From Psococerastis gibbosa (taxonomy: Eukaryota > Arthropoda > Insecta > Psocodea > Psocidae): DNA of 64,000 bases. The stretch covers positions 43,149,469 to 43,213,468 of the forward strand of contig OZ020485.1 of the NCBI GenBank assembly GCA_963971405.1. The letters run 5' to 3'. A model generated the notes under the pieces. It saw only the letters and a program-made list of their open reading frames with translations, searched no databases and was not told where the DNA came from. How positions within the stretch are numbered: position 1 is the first letter of the stretch; each line of letters begins with the position of its first letter. The translations under genes and the position numbers were made by a program. Below are positions 1-11,973 of this stretch, piece after piece.

Positions 1-1257
1 GAACACCACAAACAACTCTGTGAGCGTATAAGGAAGCGCAAGCATTCAGTTGCCCTTCAAATTAAAAAAAAAGTAAGCCTTTCCTGTAAACGCACGGGGA
101 ATGGAGAATTATTTAAAAAAAAAGAAAAAGAATACAGCTAGTTTGAAGCCTGAAACTGTCTTATAAACGGCCATCGCCACCCACAATTGCAACGGAAATC
201 GCGACGAACGTTTTTTGAAACATAACGGAATCACTGCTAAAGAAGATGAAGAACTAATTTTAACGATTTTTCATAAAGGGGTGGTGGCTGCATCAGGGAA
301 GAAGCGTCTGCAAGATCGGTCTGGGACACTGTAACGGAAATTTAGGAGGAGGGTGGGTGGGTGGACTGTCCAAAATTTAGAAACGCACCCTCCCCCTCTC
401 GAGCACCCACACAGTTAGCCCAGGCCGTTATCTTTTAAGGGTTGAAACCCGTTTCTTGAGATAGTTTTCTTCATTGACTAAAAAAAAAGTCCAGTAATTC
501 ATTCACCTGATACAATGAAGTGCTGCCAACGGGCAATTTTTTTCTTGTATTGTACAGTGTGAAAAATAGCGCAATAGACATATGCCCAATACGATCCTTG
601 ATCTTCATTATACTGTAGGCATTAAGAGGCCGTTCACATTGGCCACCCCTGGATGACTCCAAAATAGGTTTATTAATTTCATACCTAAGTTAAAAAGGTT
701 TGGTCTCATCAATTCATAGAGGACTATTTCTTACATAATACTAATTTACTATACTAATTAATAAATAGGAAAGCATGTACGGGTCCACTCCTACCAGTTC
801 TTTTGATTATGTACAAAAATGTATTAAAATTATTTACCTGAGCACACAATGAAGATTATTAACTATAATTCGGTTACCAATTCAAAATACCCAATGCCAC
901 AGAAAAATTACTATAGTCTTTCTATCTGCCAATGCTAATTATTACCGATCAACATGTATACAGCACTCAATTGACAGAAGAATAATAATATAGGAAGAAA
1001 AAAAACAGCAAAACGTAAAAAGACGTCATCCACAAAACCTCAAAACTGGCACGAGCCATTAGCAAAACGTGGCATTTCCTAGCAGCAGTAAATTTCGCAC
1101 TATTATCTAAACACCAGGCAAAGGGTGAATAATGTGAATGAAAGGACTTGCAAGAATTAAAAGAAGGGTGAACGGCGACCAGTTTCATGACCGTTTTAAT
1201 AGAAACATTAGGTTAGGTTAGAAGCATTCCAAAAGAACCGGTACGAGTGATATTATT

Positions 1258-1412
1258 TAACAAAGGGTTAGTTGGACTTACATTGCCTGCTGTTTTATTA
1301 GTCATTAGAGGTATGGGCAGATGGACTTCATAGTCATGAAACAATTAGGGGGGAGCCCAGGGGAAGGGGGCGACATTTCGGGAGTGGATGCAACTCCCAT
1401 CATCAGGCTGTC
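1258..1412 (+). repeat. Dispersed repeat family L (copy 1) with hammerhead-like segment
   Basis: Begins TTTAACAAAGGGTTAGTTGG and runs to CATCATCAGGCTG. Other copies lie at 32638-32828, where matching inverted ends are present, and around 62477-62660. The minus strand of 1371-1411 reads CTGATGA, T, GGGAGT, loop, ACTCCC, GAAA, which matches a hammerhead core with a perfect 6-bp stem II. Confidence 0.6.
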
Positions 1413-1488
1413 ATGAGAAGGACTTATGGTTTTTGGGCGACTGACTGATTGCTCTTGTATTCTTCTCTGAATTATTGAGTAAATCCGA

Positions 1489-1570
1489 TACCCTTTGAGG
1501 ATTCGAACTACCGTTTTCCCGATTGAAATGCCAGATCTCTAACCACTCGACCACGGCTCTCGCCAGAGTA
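1489..1570 (-). repeat. tRNA-Ser/Leu-like sequence, probable SINE head
   Basis: The minus strand reads GTGGTCGAGTGGTTAGAGAT (A-box-like) and AGTTCGAATCC (B-box-like) about 50 bases apart. The acceptor stem does not close convincingly, so I call it a tRNA-derived repeat or tRNA pseudogene, not a working tRNA gene. Confidence 0.45.
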
Positions 1571-1859
1571 TACCTGTTTGGAACTTCTACTTGATCCTCA
1601 CTTTTTCCAAACCAATGGCAATCCGTACATGCTTTCCTATTTGCCATGTAGCATAGGTACCGAGCTAGGTAATGTAAGACATAGTTACATGGCTAATAAA
1701 GGTTACATTTCCCCATCCCAAAGCACTGAATTGATCGATGGGACAATTGCATAGTCTAGAACGGGCAGACACAGTAATAATATGGTTTAATTGTAAGCGT
1801 GGGCCGAAAGGCCCAAAATTCGACATGTGGAAAATAAAGATAATTTCCTATTTTTCGTC

Positions 1860-2235
1860 TTAAAAATGGTGGGGTATACAATGCAAGGTAAGCAACCTAT
1901 TGGGTTTGTTACTCTATTTAACACCTAAGACATACCTGAAGTTAAAAAACCTCAATAGAAATTTGAAAGGTTCCGAAGAAAAATGGTTTTCTAGTCATTT
2001 TTCATGAATATAGAGTTGTTTTGCCCAAAGAACCAAACGCGCAAGCGACCTATTGGCTTTTGTTGACATTAAAAACAACTGCAATATAATGTATGTAAAT
2101 TTAAAGAAAATCGTAGGAGCCGCTTTTGTGAAAACATTTTTTTTTAGTTTTTTGTGGAGTAAAATACCCAAAATTAAATTAGCGTGCAATTGCACTTGAA
2201 ATCGAAAATTTCGATTATCCCTAACCTTTCCGTAT
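1860..2235 (-). repeat. Partial Helentron-like element (family E), degraded
   Basis: Phrases shared with the fuller copies at 26515-27595 and 53221-54100 are present in the same order: GTTACTCTATTTAACACCTA, TAGTCATTTTTCATGAA, and TTCGATTATCCCTAACCTTTCCGTATACTAC. The last matches the family end (CTTTCC..TATAC), so this is an old, divergent copy. Confidence 0.4.
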
Positions 2236-2403
2236 ACTACTTATAAATAGGAATGGACCAACTCACACTCACAAACCAGGACGCCCTAAATAGAGGGCTG
2301 TGGAGGCGCCATTGGATACGGCGTGGTTAAAAAGTCCGGCATAAGTTGTTATTTTTTAGCGTTGGTGCTACGGCTGCAGTATGACAATAAGACTACAATC
2401 TTA

Positions 2404-2592
2404 CAAGGTTGCAGGTAGGATTTTGTTTCGGGGGGGGGGGGGGGGTTCAGAAATTTCTTTGGACATTACATAGTAGTTTTTATTTTTCCTTCCAAAATCC
2501 GATACTATCTAGTGTCAAGTCATTTCGTCGTTTCGGGAGGGAGGGGGGGGGGGGTGAACCCCCATTAACCCCTCCCCCTGGCTACAGCCTTG
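2404..2592 (-). mobile_element. hAT-type MITE (family K), copy 1
   Basis: Ends CAAGGTTGCAGG and CTACAGCCTTG, flanked by CAATCTTA (2396-2403) and AAATCTTA (2593-2600), an 8-bp target duplication with one change. Inside are two long G tracts. Same family as the copies at 8266, 11143 and 28174, here in reverse orientation. Confidence 0.7.
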
Positions 2593-2600
2593 AAATCTTA

Positions 2601-4930
2601 TAAAGTTGAACAATGCATGATACAATCCAAGGAAGCTACCAAAAATTTTATTACATCAAACTCTCACTATCACACTAATTAACAATATAAGCAAAGAATT
2701 CAAAAATATGGCGAGAAAAAACCGAGAAGATGCCACCACATGCACGGCAACTCAGAATTGAAGAAGAGAAGATAGTGTTAAGCATTCAGTGATCCAGCAA
2801 TTAAAGAAAGGATGTTTCTCTCGCGAAGGACGTGGGACGGAATCGATCGATGCGTTTGAGAATCTTAAAAAGAGGGCAAAGGTCGTAACGAGAGCAGGCT
2901 GTAGGTCATGTTCTTGAGATGCGCGGGTGTGGGGGTGGGTTTGGAACATAGGGGTGGGTCGTCAGTCCCCGGCGCACGTCTTACGAGTGCTGACCACTGA
3001 GGTAAGTTTATACGAGATTTCTTACACTTAGTGTCCTTAAAAATGTACAGAAAATTTGGTACTTTTCTTAGATTGTGGAGAGTGGGGGAGGGTTTGTTAT
3101 GTATGAATTTAATTTTAGCGTAAGGCTTTAAGAAAATGAAAAAAAGTTCTTAATCCTGACATGGTGGTGGACGATGAGAAAACTGCGGGCCCTTTACCAT
3201 TTTCTGACTTCATCAGCTACAATTCGAGTAGCAGTCACACAAGGGCAGGCCCAAAAACATTTCTTGCGAGGAGGGTGGTAGCTCCATGCTATTTCGAGGG
3301 TCTATTAGGTTAGGATAAATATTAAAATAAATGTATACGTGTATAAGTACGAACTTTATGCAAACTTATTGAGCTGCATATTCTTTAAGATTCCGTTCTT
3401 CTTAACGGTCGCGGTCCCAGTTAGAGAAGAAAATATGAAGATAATCACAATCAGTGTTTTTGTTTTTTGGTTTTGCAAAGGGCAATATCGGGTACAGCAA
3501 CTATAAAGTTCTATAAAGTTGTTATAAGGTTCAAAATCTCGGCAAGATTAATCAATTCAAGTTTTTGTTCTTAACTTTGGTAATAATAATAACAATTCTC
3601 TATTTCCAACAAATACAATAATTTGACAAAATACTTAACTTAAGTAACCTCACACTCTTTTTATTTAATCTAATAACTATGCTACCTAAGTGGTAAAACA
3701 TTTATTCTATGAAAGTGGTTGATTGACAATTTTTAATAATCAGAATCAGAGTATAGCCTATATTTTATATGAAAATGTCACATGACTAAATATTGAAAAA
3801 TTAATGTCAAATAAAAGGCCGATTAATTTACAAAAATTTAAAAGGGTAGCTGTTAAAAAAATTACGCAGCTTGAAGCTGCTAATGGCTTCGCCTTTGGAA
3901 ATTACGAACATAAATTATGTACAGACAAGTTGTATATCATCGTAAATGCTTGTTCAGGTTTATGAAGCTTTCTAGAACATGACCTTTACGGATCTTCTTC
4001 TCATCTACGAGTAGTGTATAAGCAAAATCAAATATCGACGTAATATTCGTTCAAGTTACTTAAACGTTACTGAAATGTTATGTTGTAGCAAGCTTTTGGA
4101 TGTTTTTAATAGGCGATACATAGTTGTAATAGGTTGTAACATCTGAAGCGGAACATTTTTATTTTTTATTAAAGTTATTGTTAAATGGAAACTTATTAAG
4201 AAGCACTCCTTACGGTCGTAGGAACGAATACTATCTATAGTATGCAGTTTATTCCTACCTTCTAAGTCCGAGTACTATGGTAGATTATGTGTCAAATAGT
4301 AATGAAATTTCAATGATTGAGCCACTCATTTTTCATAATTTGATGGAAAAAAATATCACTGTTCTACATAAATTACTGCCCGGAACATCTGAAACCTGAA
4401 ATCATGTTATGATGTACAAAATAGTTACCCACTATACAGTTATTGCAGTTTTAACAATTTCTTGGATAAAAACAAAAAACAAAAAAAAAGTGGATTTGTG
4501 GTCGAACTAGGAGTAACAAAAGGCTATGTCCTCATAGGGAACATCAACAGTATATACTTTATACTGCTATTTATCAGACTATTTTGTGAAAATACTGAAT
4601 TCGCGACGCGGGGGTTTGCAAAAAAATAGGTTTTTTACTATGTAAAGTCTACCACCTACCTTACCTACTGGCCAAATCATTGTAAATTATTAAAATAAAA
4701 GGTAAAGTGAAAGTGGTGCCGTTTGATATTTTAGCATGGTCTATTCCATCTGCCTTTTGTAATTAAATAACTAAATTTTAGTGTATACTAACAGGTGCAG
4801 TAGTCTTGAGAATGAGCAATTGAATGATGTTATTAGCATATCACCTCCTCTACACTACCCCTGAAGGAGTCACATGTGTAGCAGGTGCATTTGAATGGGA
4901 AAGGGAGGGGTCCTTGCCGGATATATCACA
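2601..4930. other. No gene recognised
   Basis: AT-rich sequence. I see no exon, TIR element or tRNA-like sequence that I can support. Confidence 0.5.
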
Positions 4931-4940
4931 CAGGGTGGCC

Positions 4941-5214
4941 AAACTCAGTGTTGCCAGGGTGGCTCTTTAACCCTTTCCTTTTAAATAATGTTAAAAAAAA
5001 ATGTGGAAAAAATACTGTGTCAAATTTGTATTGTCATTTTTATCGATAATGTAAGACGTAGTTCCATGGTTAATAAAGGTTACATTTCCCCATCCCAAAG
5101 CACTGAATTGATGTGTTGCTAGGGTGGCTCTTTAACCCTTTCCTTTTAAATGATGTTAAAAAAAATGTGGAAAAAATACTGTGTCAAAATTGTATTGTCT
5201 TTATTATCGGGGAA
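4941..5214. repeat. Direct repeat pair of about 105 bp
   Basis: A segment beginning GTGTTGCCAGGGTGGC and ending in GTATTGTC..TTATCG occurs at 4941-5046 and again at about 5110-5215 with few changes. The spacer (AATGTAAGACGTAGTTCC.. to AAGCACTGAATTGAT) also occurs near 1671-1735, so a dispersed repeat is involved in the duplication. Confidence 0.6.
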
Positions 5215-5460
5215 AAACGATCAAAACATCAAGGAAAAAGGCAACGCTAATTCTTGTGCTTTCTGTATATAAAACGTTTCACTTTGAAGCCTCCAACGTT
5301 AAAGGAATATTTGAATAATTTTAAATAGAGTCAAATTAAATCTGCCAATACACTGCAATATAAGCTAATCGTCGGGAGTCGTTTTATTCTTAAACTGACT
5401 CGTATCTGTATTTGGTTAAGTCAAGCTTTCGCCTGTTTCATTGCGTTAATGGTAAGCTTG

Positions 5461-5640
5461 TCTCAGCGTGTCTATTATCGCTTGTAGCCGGTGTAGGTTG
5501 ACATCGAGGACGTACACCAGTTTTCCAGTGGCAAAAAATTCATACGGATACAATACAAATAGTGTCCGAAATTCATGGGGTCGTTGCCATTGGGCAAGGG
5601 ACCTATGGGCCAATATAAGTAGGCCTAGTTTCATAAAAAT
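5461..5640. repeat. Dispersed repeat N, copy 1
   Basis: Aligns over about 180 bases with 56555-56755: both contain the GTGTAGGTTGACATCGA-type phrase, AATACAAATA, TGTCCGAAAT, CATGGGGTCGTTG and GGGAC.TATGGGCCA. Family unknown to me. Confidence 0.55.
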
Positions 5641-5990
5641 TCCTTCAGAACTACTACTACTCTTCAACTGCATACAAAACCTATGCAAACTTGCCGAGAT
5701 TTGCCAGAAAGTAGTAGTCGTAGATAGAAAGATAGAAAATAAATTGAGAGTTAAATTAAACCGGCCAGTATATTGCAATCAATAGCGCAATATTACGCTA
5801 ATCGTAGAGAGTCATTTTTTTCCGCTTAAACTGCATACAAAATCTATGGAAACTTGCCGAGATTTGCCAATTCATAGCAATTAATAGCGCAATATTAAAT
5901 ACGCTATAGTCGTGGGGAGTCTTTTTTTCGCTTAAACTGCATACAAAATCTGTGGATACTTGCCGAGATTTGTCATAGAGTAGTAGTTGT
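5640..5990 (+). repeat. Degenerate tandem repeat
   Basis: The phrase CTGCATACAAAA followed by CTTGCCGAGATTTG occurs three times (near 5667, 5831 and 5937), with interspersed AATAGCGCAATATTA and AGTCATTTTTTTCCGC-like segments. A weaker fourth copy is near 5340-5400. Confidence 0.55.
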
Positions 5991-6704
5991 AGATAGAAAG
6001 TGACTTGCTGAAAGATGGGAGGGGAGGCAGCCCTCCCATCATCGACCGCCGTGGGGTCGGAAGGGTGGGGAGCGGTGGATCGATCAAGGGCCGGCCACCC
6101 TTCCCCCCACCCCCATCTCTATACCACGGCTTTGTCTGTACCTAATGCTTTGCAATGCAACTACACGGGGACACCCACAGTAATAGCACTTAGTAACAAA
6201 CAACTTGCTAAACAATCCCTGTTGATAGTGTCTGTGGACAATTGGTAATGACAAAAGAAAGAGAGAAAAGTAAGAAAATTGTCTTTACTTTCCATATGGG
6301 CGAATTTCGGGTCTTCCGCCCCACTCTTACAATTAACCCATAATAGAAAGGTAAATAAAATAAGTGTTAATAGGAAGCTGGCCTTGACATTGACATTGAA
6401 TATATAACACTGTTACATATTCAATGACATTGGTCACCACTTGATCACCCCCAAAAAAGATGGTTTGTATTCTCTAATTCAGTGACTTTGTGGAAGAGAT
6501 ACATTACAATTTAGAATATAATTGCAAGGGTAAACTTTAAGATAGGCTGTAGTGCATTGATATTAGAAAAGCGTTGTGTAACAACGGTAATTTTATTAAT
6601 GAAATAACCTTCATGCATACTTCCCCTCTCCTAGACCTAGTGTCTAAAAAGACCCGCCCATTCCCCTTCCACACCAATTAATACTTATTTGTGTACTCTG
6701 TAAA

Positions 6705-6745
6705 AACTAGTCTGAATATGGTGTCCACCACCAAAAAAGCTGTCA
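6705..6745 (+). repeat. Hammerhead-like motif, second repeat family (copy 1)
   Basis: Reads GTCTGAATATGGTG..CACCAAAAAAGCTGTC; related copies are at 55605-55655 and, reversed, 33514-33552. GGTG/CACC can form a stem; core bases are partly lost. Confidence 0.35.
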
Positions 6746-6925
6746 CATAAATTTTATTTACTTTGTGGAATTATTTTGTAATTTTGTTCTAAATTGTATT
6801 GTACTCTCTATTTAATGTAATGCTTAAGTCATAAAGATTTTGTCAACTCAATTAGCAGAGAACTCTCCGTGGCACTATTACAAGTATTTATTTTTTATTT
6901 TTGGTGCAGAGGTTTTTCCATGGAA

Positions 6926-7850
6926 CTGCAGCCTGATCGAGGCGATTATAATACCGGTATTTATTTAAGCCCCTGGTCACATGAGAATTTTTCTCTGAAT
7001 AATCCAAATTATGGCTACATTCAGAAGCCCGTATTCTCTAACATGATGCTTTACAGGGGCTATGTAATCCTGTCCCACTGCAGCAATGGAGATAGTACTG
7101 GACTTCCCACCCCTCCATGTTGCAGTGGAAACTTCAGTAGAAATGGCATTACTAGGAGTGGAAGGGCAATTAAGAGAGACTCAGCCTCTCTGACTACGTC
7201 TGACCACTGCCTGGATATGCCAAGCGATAGAATCCATCCAAAATACTGTTTTAGGAGGGAATTCGAAACTATATTAGGGACAATGAAAGAATGCTGCGAA
7301 TCAGCAGGAATTCTCAATAGTCACACAATCAAGTGGTTTACTGATGGCTCTAGGCTAGGAAGTACCAAACCAAGAACAGGCCTTGGCGTCTTTGGTCCTG
7401 GGGTTAAATATCTGGAGTCTCTTAGGGAGACAACTATAGTCTTGCAGATTCTGCAATGAAGGTGCGGAGGACCTGCGATGCGATGCGATGTAATCGCACG
7501 AAGAAGAGCAGCATAATCGGAAAGCTTGCAGTTACATGTAAAAGACCTACCACTTCTGAATCCCCTCAAGATCCTGGCTCTCGTGAGGGAGATAGGCCTC
7601 GAGAAAGTGATGTAGAAGTGATGTAGATACTTTGCTGTAGGGGGCACAATAGGCCAATAGGCTTAAGTGCACACAGGTAACACCTGTACCCCAATTTATA
7701 AAAAAAAAAAAAAAAAAAAAATTCCCCTGGTCTTAAAAATGTAAACAAGATAATTTTATAATGGAAAGTGCTATTCAAAATTTGTTTGTTTACAGTTATA
7801 ATCCTAGGGTATTTATTTAACCCCGGTATTATAATCGCCTCGACCATGGA
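6926..7850 (+). mobile_element. MITE family B split by a LINE insertion
   Basis: Left arm CAGCCTGATCGAGGCGATTA (from about 6929) and right arm, read in reverse, TCGAGGCGATTATAATACC are inverted copies. The direct repeat CCATGGAACTG lies just outside each arm (6918-6928 and about 7844-7854), a probable target duplication. Without the LINE it matches the MITE at 61186-61362, including TTTTATAATGGA.AGTGC. Confidence 0.65.
6979..7723 (+). mobile_element. 5'-truncated, internally deleted non-LTR retrotransposon
   Basis: A LINE 3' end with a poly(A) tract at 7700-7721, flanked by CCCCTGGTC at 6970-6978 and 7724-7732. The plus frame includes KWFTDGSRLGSTKPRTGLGV, the start of an RNase H domain. The frame then jumps to a remnant of the C-terminal zinc-knuckle region (FCNEGAEDL) near 7445-7470, implying deletion of most of RNase H. 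RNase H points to the I/R1/LOA group of LINEs. Not functional. Confidence 0.75.
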
Positions 7851-8084
7851 ACTGTTAAGCTGCCCATACTAATTGATAAATAGGAAAGCAAGTATGGGTT
7901 CGCCGGCCGCCATACCAAGTTGAATCCAGCGGACCAGAGCAGGTTCAAAGCTGCAGATAACTTGGTCGTGTGCACAGTGCCGGTAGGGAAACATGGTAGG
8001 ACTTGTCCCGGTCACCTGCGAACTAATCGTGTGACTTGACTGTGTTTCCCAAGTGGTTCGGGATCCACTATAATCAGGAGGTCC

Positions 8085-8112
8085 ACTGTCCTATGGGCTG
8101 GCATAGGACAGT
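8085..8112. repeat. Perfect 11-bp hairpin
   Basis: ACTGTCCTATG and CATAGGACAGT flank a 6-base loop GGCTGG. It lies in a longer repeat (about 7890-8220) that shares phrases such as GTGTGCACAG..GG.AACATGG with 48325-48365. Confidence 0.6.
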
Positions 8113-8265
8113 CAAGTCGGAGTCGCTCTATGGGCCATAATATGAGGCCTAAGTCGTTATTAACCCGACGAGCACTACTACTACTACTATGTTTGGGTTC
8201 ACTCGAACGGGTTCTTTACATTGGAGTTATGTTTTTATCCACAGAACGGCAGTACGAGGGATATG

Positions 8266-8412
8266 CAAGGCCGTGCCGAGGGGCGTGGTCCAAGGGGTCC
8301 GGACTCCCTCCGAAATAGAAGGACTGTTCACTGAATAGAATGAACTTTCATTAATAAATACGTAAAATAAATTGTGTACCCCCTCCGAAACAAAAACCTG
8401 GGCACGCCCTTG
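8266..8412 (+). mobile_element. hAT-type MITE (family K), copy 2
   Basis: Ends CAAGGCCGTGCCGAGG and CCTGGGCACGCCCTTG, flanked by an exact 8-bp duplication GGGATATG at 8258-8265 and 8413-8420. It lies 80 bp upstream of the splice acceptor of the first charlatan-like coding exon. Confidence 0.8.
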
Positions 8413-8493
8413 GGGATATGCAAACCTTGATCCCTTCCCTAGGTTTTGTTCGGTTGGGCAGAAATTTAATATGAACTTTTCTTGATTTTCCAG

Positions 8494-8536
8494 GGTGATT
8501 ACATTAGTCGAGGGCCACTGAATCGATGGTGTTGCA
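8494..8536 (+). other. 5' UTR segment and splice acceptor of charlatan-like gene
   Basis: A pyrimidine-rich stretch ends in CAG at 8491-8493, a good splice acceptor, so an exon should begin at 8494. A TGA at 8519-8521 is in frame with the ATG at 8537, which supports that ATG as the start codon and this segment as untranslated. At least one upstream non-coding exon must exist; it was not identified in this window. Confidence 0.6.
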
Positions 8537-9987
8537 ATGGAGAGTGGAGGCACAGCGCTACAAGAATGGGGAGGCCGACGAGCGGTGATGGAGGCGCTCC
8601 CGGCGATGGACTGTTACGAAGACATGTTCAAGGAAATCACCAGGAAGCTCTACGGCGAGGATGGCATTCAGGACATGGAAGGAGACCACGGTGTGATTAG
8701 ATCTAGTGACTGTGACAACGACCCCCCGGATGGCCACAACGCCTTAGCAGCTTTTGGACTTGCAGCCCTAATGCAGAACGGCTTCCCTCCTCCTCCCGGA
8801 ATGTTCGGGCACCACCATCATTTGTCCGAATCAAGTAGAGGCCGCTCTGGAGAGGACAAATGGATAGCTAGTGATGAATCCTTACAATGGACAAGTTCGA
8901 AAATAGCCACGTACAACGCGGCCCAACGACTATTTCGGTGTTCCGAGTGCGAGTGTATCGGGTTCTTGTCCCGGGTAGCCGAACATTGGCTCGGCACTCA
9001 TGCCAACCTCCGCGTCTTCCAATGTCCCAGTTGTCCTTATGCCAGCGCATGGGCTCGGTGTGTGAGAATGCATCTGCAACGGCAGCACAATATCGCGGAC
9101 ACCGCTGACAACCTATCGGATCTCCTAAAGGAGAACCCAGTTTTAGAAGAAGTAACCAAGTACCTGCAGCGCTTAAAGAATCGAGTAGAGTCCACAACGC
9201 AGACACCCGCAATGAAGACTGAATTTCCCACAAACCAGCAGCAACAGCATTCCTCGCCTCCAGCACGGCAGCCTGTCCAGCCCACCGGATCCGAGAACAC
9301 TCCTAGTAAACGCTACTGCTGTACATTTTGCCCTTACGCAACGGACCGCCGAGATCTCTTCACAAGACATGAAAATATTCACCGTGACGAAAAACCTTTC
9401 CAATGCTACGTTTGTCAAAAGCAATTCAACCGCGCTGATCACGTGAAAAAACATTTCCTGCGCATGCACCGCGACCACCCCTACGACCTCAACCGTATTC
9501 GACGCCCAGCCACGAAGCCTTCGAACGGTGTCAACTACTACGATAAGTATCCCCAGACCTCCCCTCACCAGCCTAGACCACAAACATTAACCCCACAGGG
9601 ACAAGTGCATCATGGTCTTAATATTCCGGCTGGGTTCAGTCCTCCACATACCATAATGCGAGGGCTCAAACCTAACTTGCATTCTCCAAAAATTCACACC
9701 AACGGGTGCAACGCCAAGTCACATGGGAGTAAGTCTGCTAAAAAGAAGGGGGAGAAAAGATACTCGTGCTGCTACTGTACTTGGAGTGGGGTAGACAACT
9801 GGTGCCTTAAGCGGCATCTAAACACACACCTGAAGCCTTTTATCTGTGCGCTTTGCGACTACAAAGCAGCGCGTTCGGAAAGACTAGCCACACATGTTCT
9901 CAAGGTTCATAACAAACGAGCGTGCGGGAGGTGCTCCTACCTTGCAGAAGACTCAGCGCAATTAGCAATCCACATACAAGATCACCA
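8537..9987 (+). CDS. chn: Charlatan-like C2H2 zinc-finger protein, coding exon 1
   Basis: Codes for residues 1-483 plus two bases of codon 484. Seven C2H2 fingers are readable: C135-H155, C163-H184, C262-H282, C290-H311, C411-H431, C437-H458 and C463-H483. Finger 4 is followed by HPYDLNRIRR, and a linker rich in Gln, Ser and Pro separates fingers 2 and 3. The N-terminal FKEITRKLYGE segment and finger layout resemble insect charlatan, a REST-like nuclear repressor of neuronal genes in Drosophila; this identity is from memory of the family and is not certain. The start is chosen because an in-frame stop lies 16 bases upstream. The open frame runs to a TAA at 9989-9991, but GTAAGT at 9988-9993 is a strong donor, so the apparent stop lies in the intron. 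Codon 484 becomes His after joining to 14904, completing a finger-7 HxxxHH pattern. Confidence 0.75.
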
Positions 9988-11142
9988 GTAAGTAGTGACA
10001 CCTATAGCTAATTACGTATCTGCTTTGCACCCAATCATCATAGTTTTTACATAACCGGAATGATTATGATGGGATTCAAACCCACGACATAAAATCAGTA
10101 TTATAAAGCTCATTATCGTGTCTTTTTCAGTAATGTTATTTCAGGTGAAAAGTTTTAAATTTACTACGAAAGTGTGTATTTTTCATCTGACTTTCTTCAT
10201 ATCATTGAGGCTGCAGAACGAGTAGGTAATTAAATTATTTCGTCCAAAAGACTAGTTTTAATTTGTTACAAAATATTTTGAAATCTGTCTTAAGCGTACT
10301 TAAGCAACTCGAAATCAAAATATTTTAATTCGATATTACAGTAGGCCTACCTACGTTATTGATTTCAAATTAGAAAGGACTCACATATGTAGGTAGACTG
10401 GGGATTAGAAATTTCTCATGCTAACAATTTAACTTACCCGCATACAGTATGTTATTTTCTGTTAAAATTGGTAAGTTGTCGAACAGTCGTTCAACATATT
10501 GATACCCAGCTTCCATTCATGGCCTCTAGGCATCATATTGTCACTGCAGATGGCCTGAAAGTTAATAGCAGTCTTACATTAATTTCATTTTTAATGGTCG
10601 CGCAAATAGAGCTAAAGCTAGGTATGTATTAGGTACATGTTCCATCGACATATCGACGTTTCGTTGTAAAATGCCCAACACAGGTGCAAGTGAGATGCTA
10701 AGAAAGCATACATAGTCTCTACGGTACACAACTGATTTCGATCACTTCTCCAGAGGCAGGAAGTTATTGCTTTATTTTCGGCAATTGTATCGCCTATATT
10801 CACATATGTAATTGGCAAGCAAAAGAAACTCCTTACTACAGACCTATTTGTCAAATGTGTAAATAAATTGCGTATACATTTTATAAGGCAGTTGTTTAAA
10901 CTTAGCCGATAACATGCACAAAGACTGACTACAATTTTTTTTAATTTTTGTACATTAATAAATTATGATTGATTTTTGCATTGTTCTTATTATTTTGCTT
11001 TGGTTTAGTATTTTAGTAGAAAATTAGCAGGATGCATTCATTTTTCTAATAATGGAATTTGTCCCGGTACACACGGATGATTGCCGAACTTTTTTTCATT
11101 ATAGCAAGTGAGTGGTTGGAAAACGTCAGAGCCCATAGAGTC

Positions 11143-11326
11143 CAAGGCCGTAGCCAAGGGGGGGTTCATGGGGGGTTCAACCCCCCCCCCCCCCCCGAAA
11201 TGAAAAGGCTTGATACTAGATAGAATCGGATTTTGAGAGGAAAAATAAGAACCACTATGTAATATCCTATGAAATTTCTAACCCCCCCCCCCCCCCCCCC
11301 GAAAAAAAATCCTGGCTACGGCCTTG
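11143..11326 (+). mobile_element. hAT-type MITE (family K), copy 3
   Basis: Inverted ends CAAGGCCGTAGCCA and TGGCTACGGCCTTG with an exact 8-bp duplication ATAGAGTC at 11135-11142 and 11327-11334, the hallmark of hAT transposition. Long G and C tracts sit just inside each end. No coding capacity. Closely matches the copy at 28174-28361. Confidence 0.88.
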
Positions 11327-11973
11327 ATAGAGTCAACTTCAGAATATTTATGCGTCTGGCTTGAAGATGACCGCACACCGGTGCGCGGTTTTTCCCCTCA
11401 ACTCACCCACAACACACAAAAATCTTCCGAAGTGGACTCTAGTTTTCCAAATACCCATTTGCTACGGCCCGGCGCGAGTTGCCCACGTTTTTTCCACTGT
11501 CGAAAATGGATAGTTCGAAAACCACAGAGCCAACTTCAGAACATTTCTTGACAATTGACAATCACACGCACGGTTTTCACATAGACACGCCAGATCATAG
11601 AAATCTTCTGAAGTAGACATGGTTTTGCACCAATCACCAAACCCATTTGCTACAATGGAAAAAAACGTCGGCAACTCACTCGTGAGAAATCGTCCATGTG
11701 TACCGGGCCCACAATTAAAAAACGTCGGCAACTCGCGAGTGTACTAGTGTACTAGGTCAAAGACTATTATTAAATATTTTTAACTGCTCTAAAATACATG
11801 GCAGATAACGAAGATAAGGCTACTTTCAATTAAAATAATGTTGCTCAACATACAGCTATCTCAAAATGCAGCGACTATACACAACAAAGAGCCAGCAAAA
11901 ATAACAATGCTTACGTATCAAAGATTTGCTGTAATATTACAATGGCAGAACTTCGCCTCACCCAATTCGGTAG

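Noticed and set aside
5446-5785. Overlapping frames of about 105 codons on both strands
   Set aside because: Part of dispersed repeat N and a degenerate tandem repeat, with no domain.
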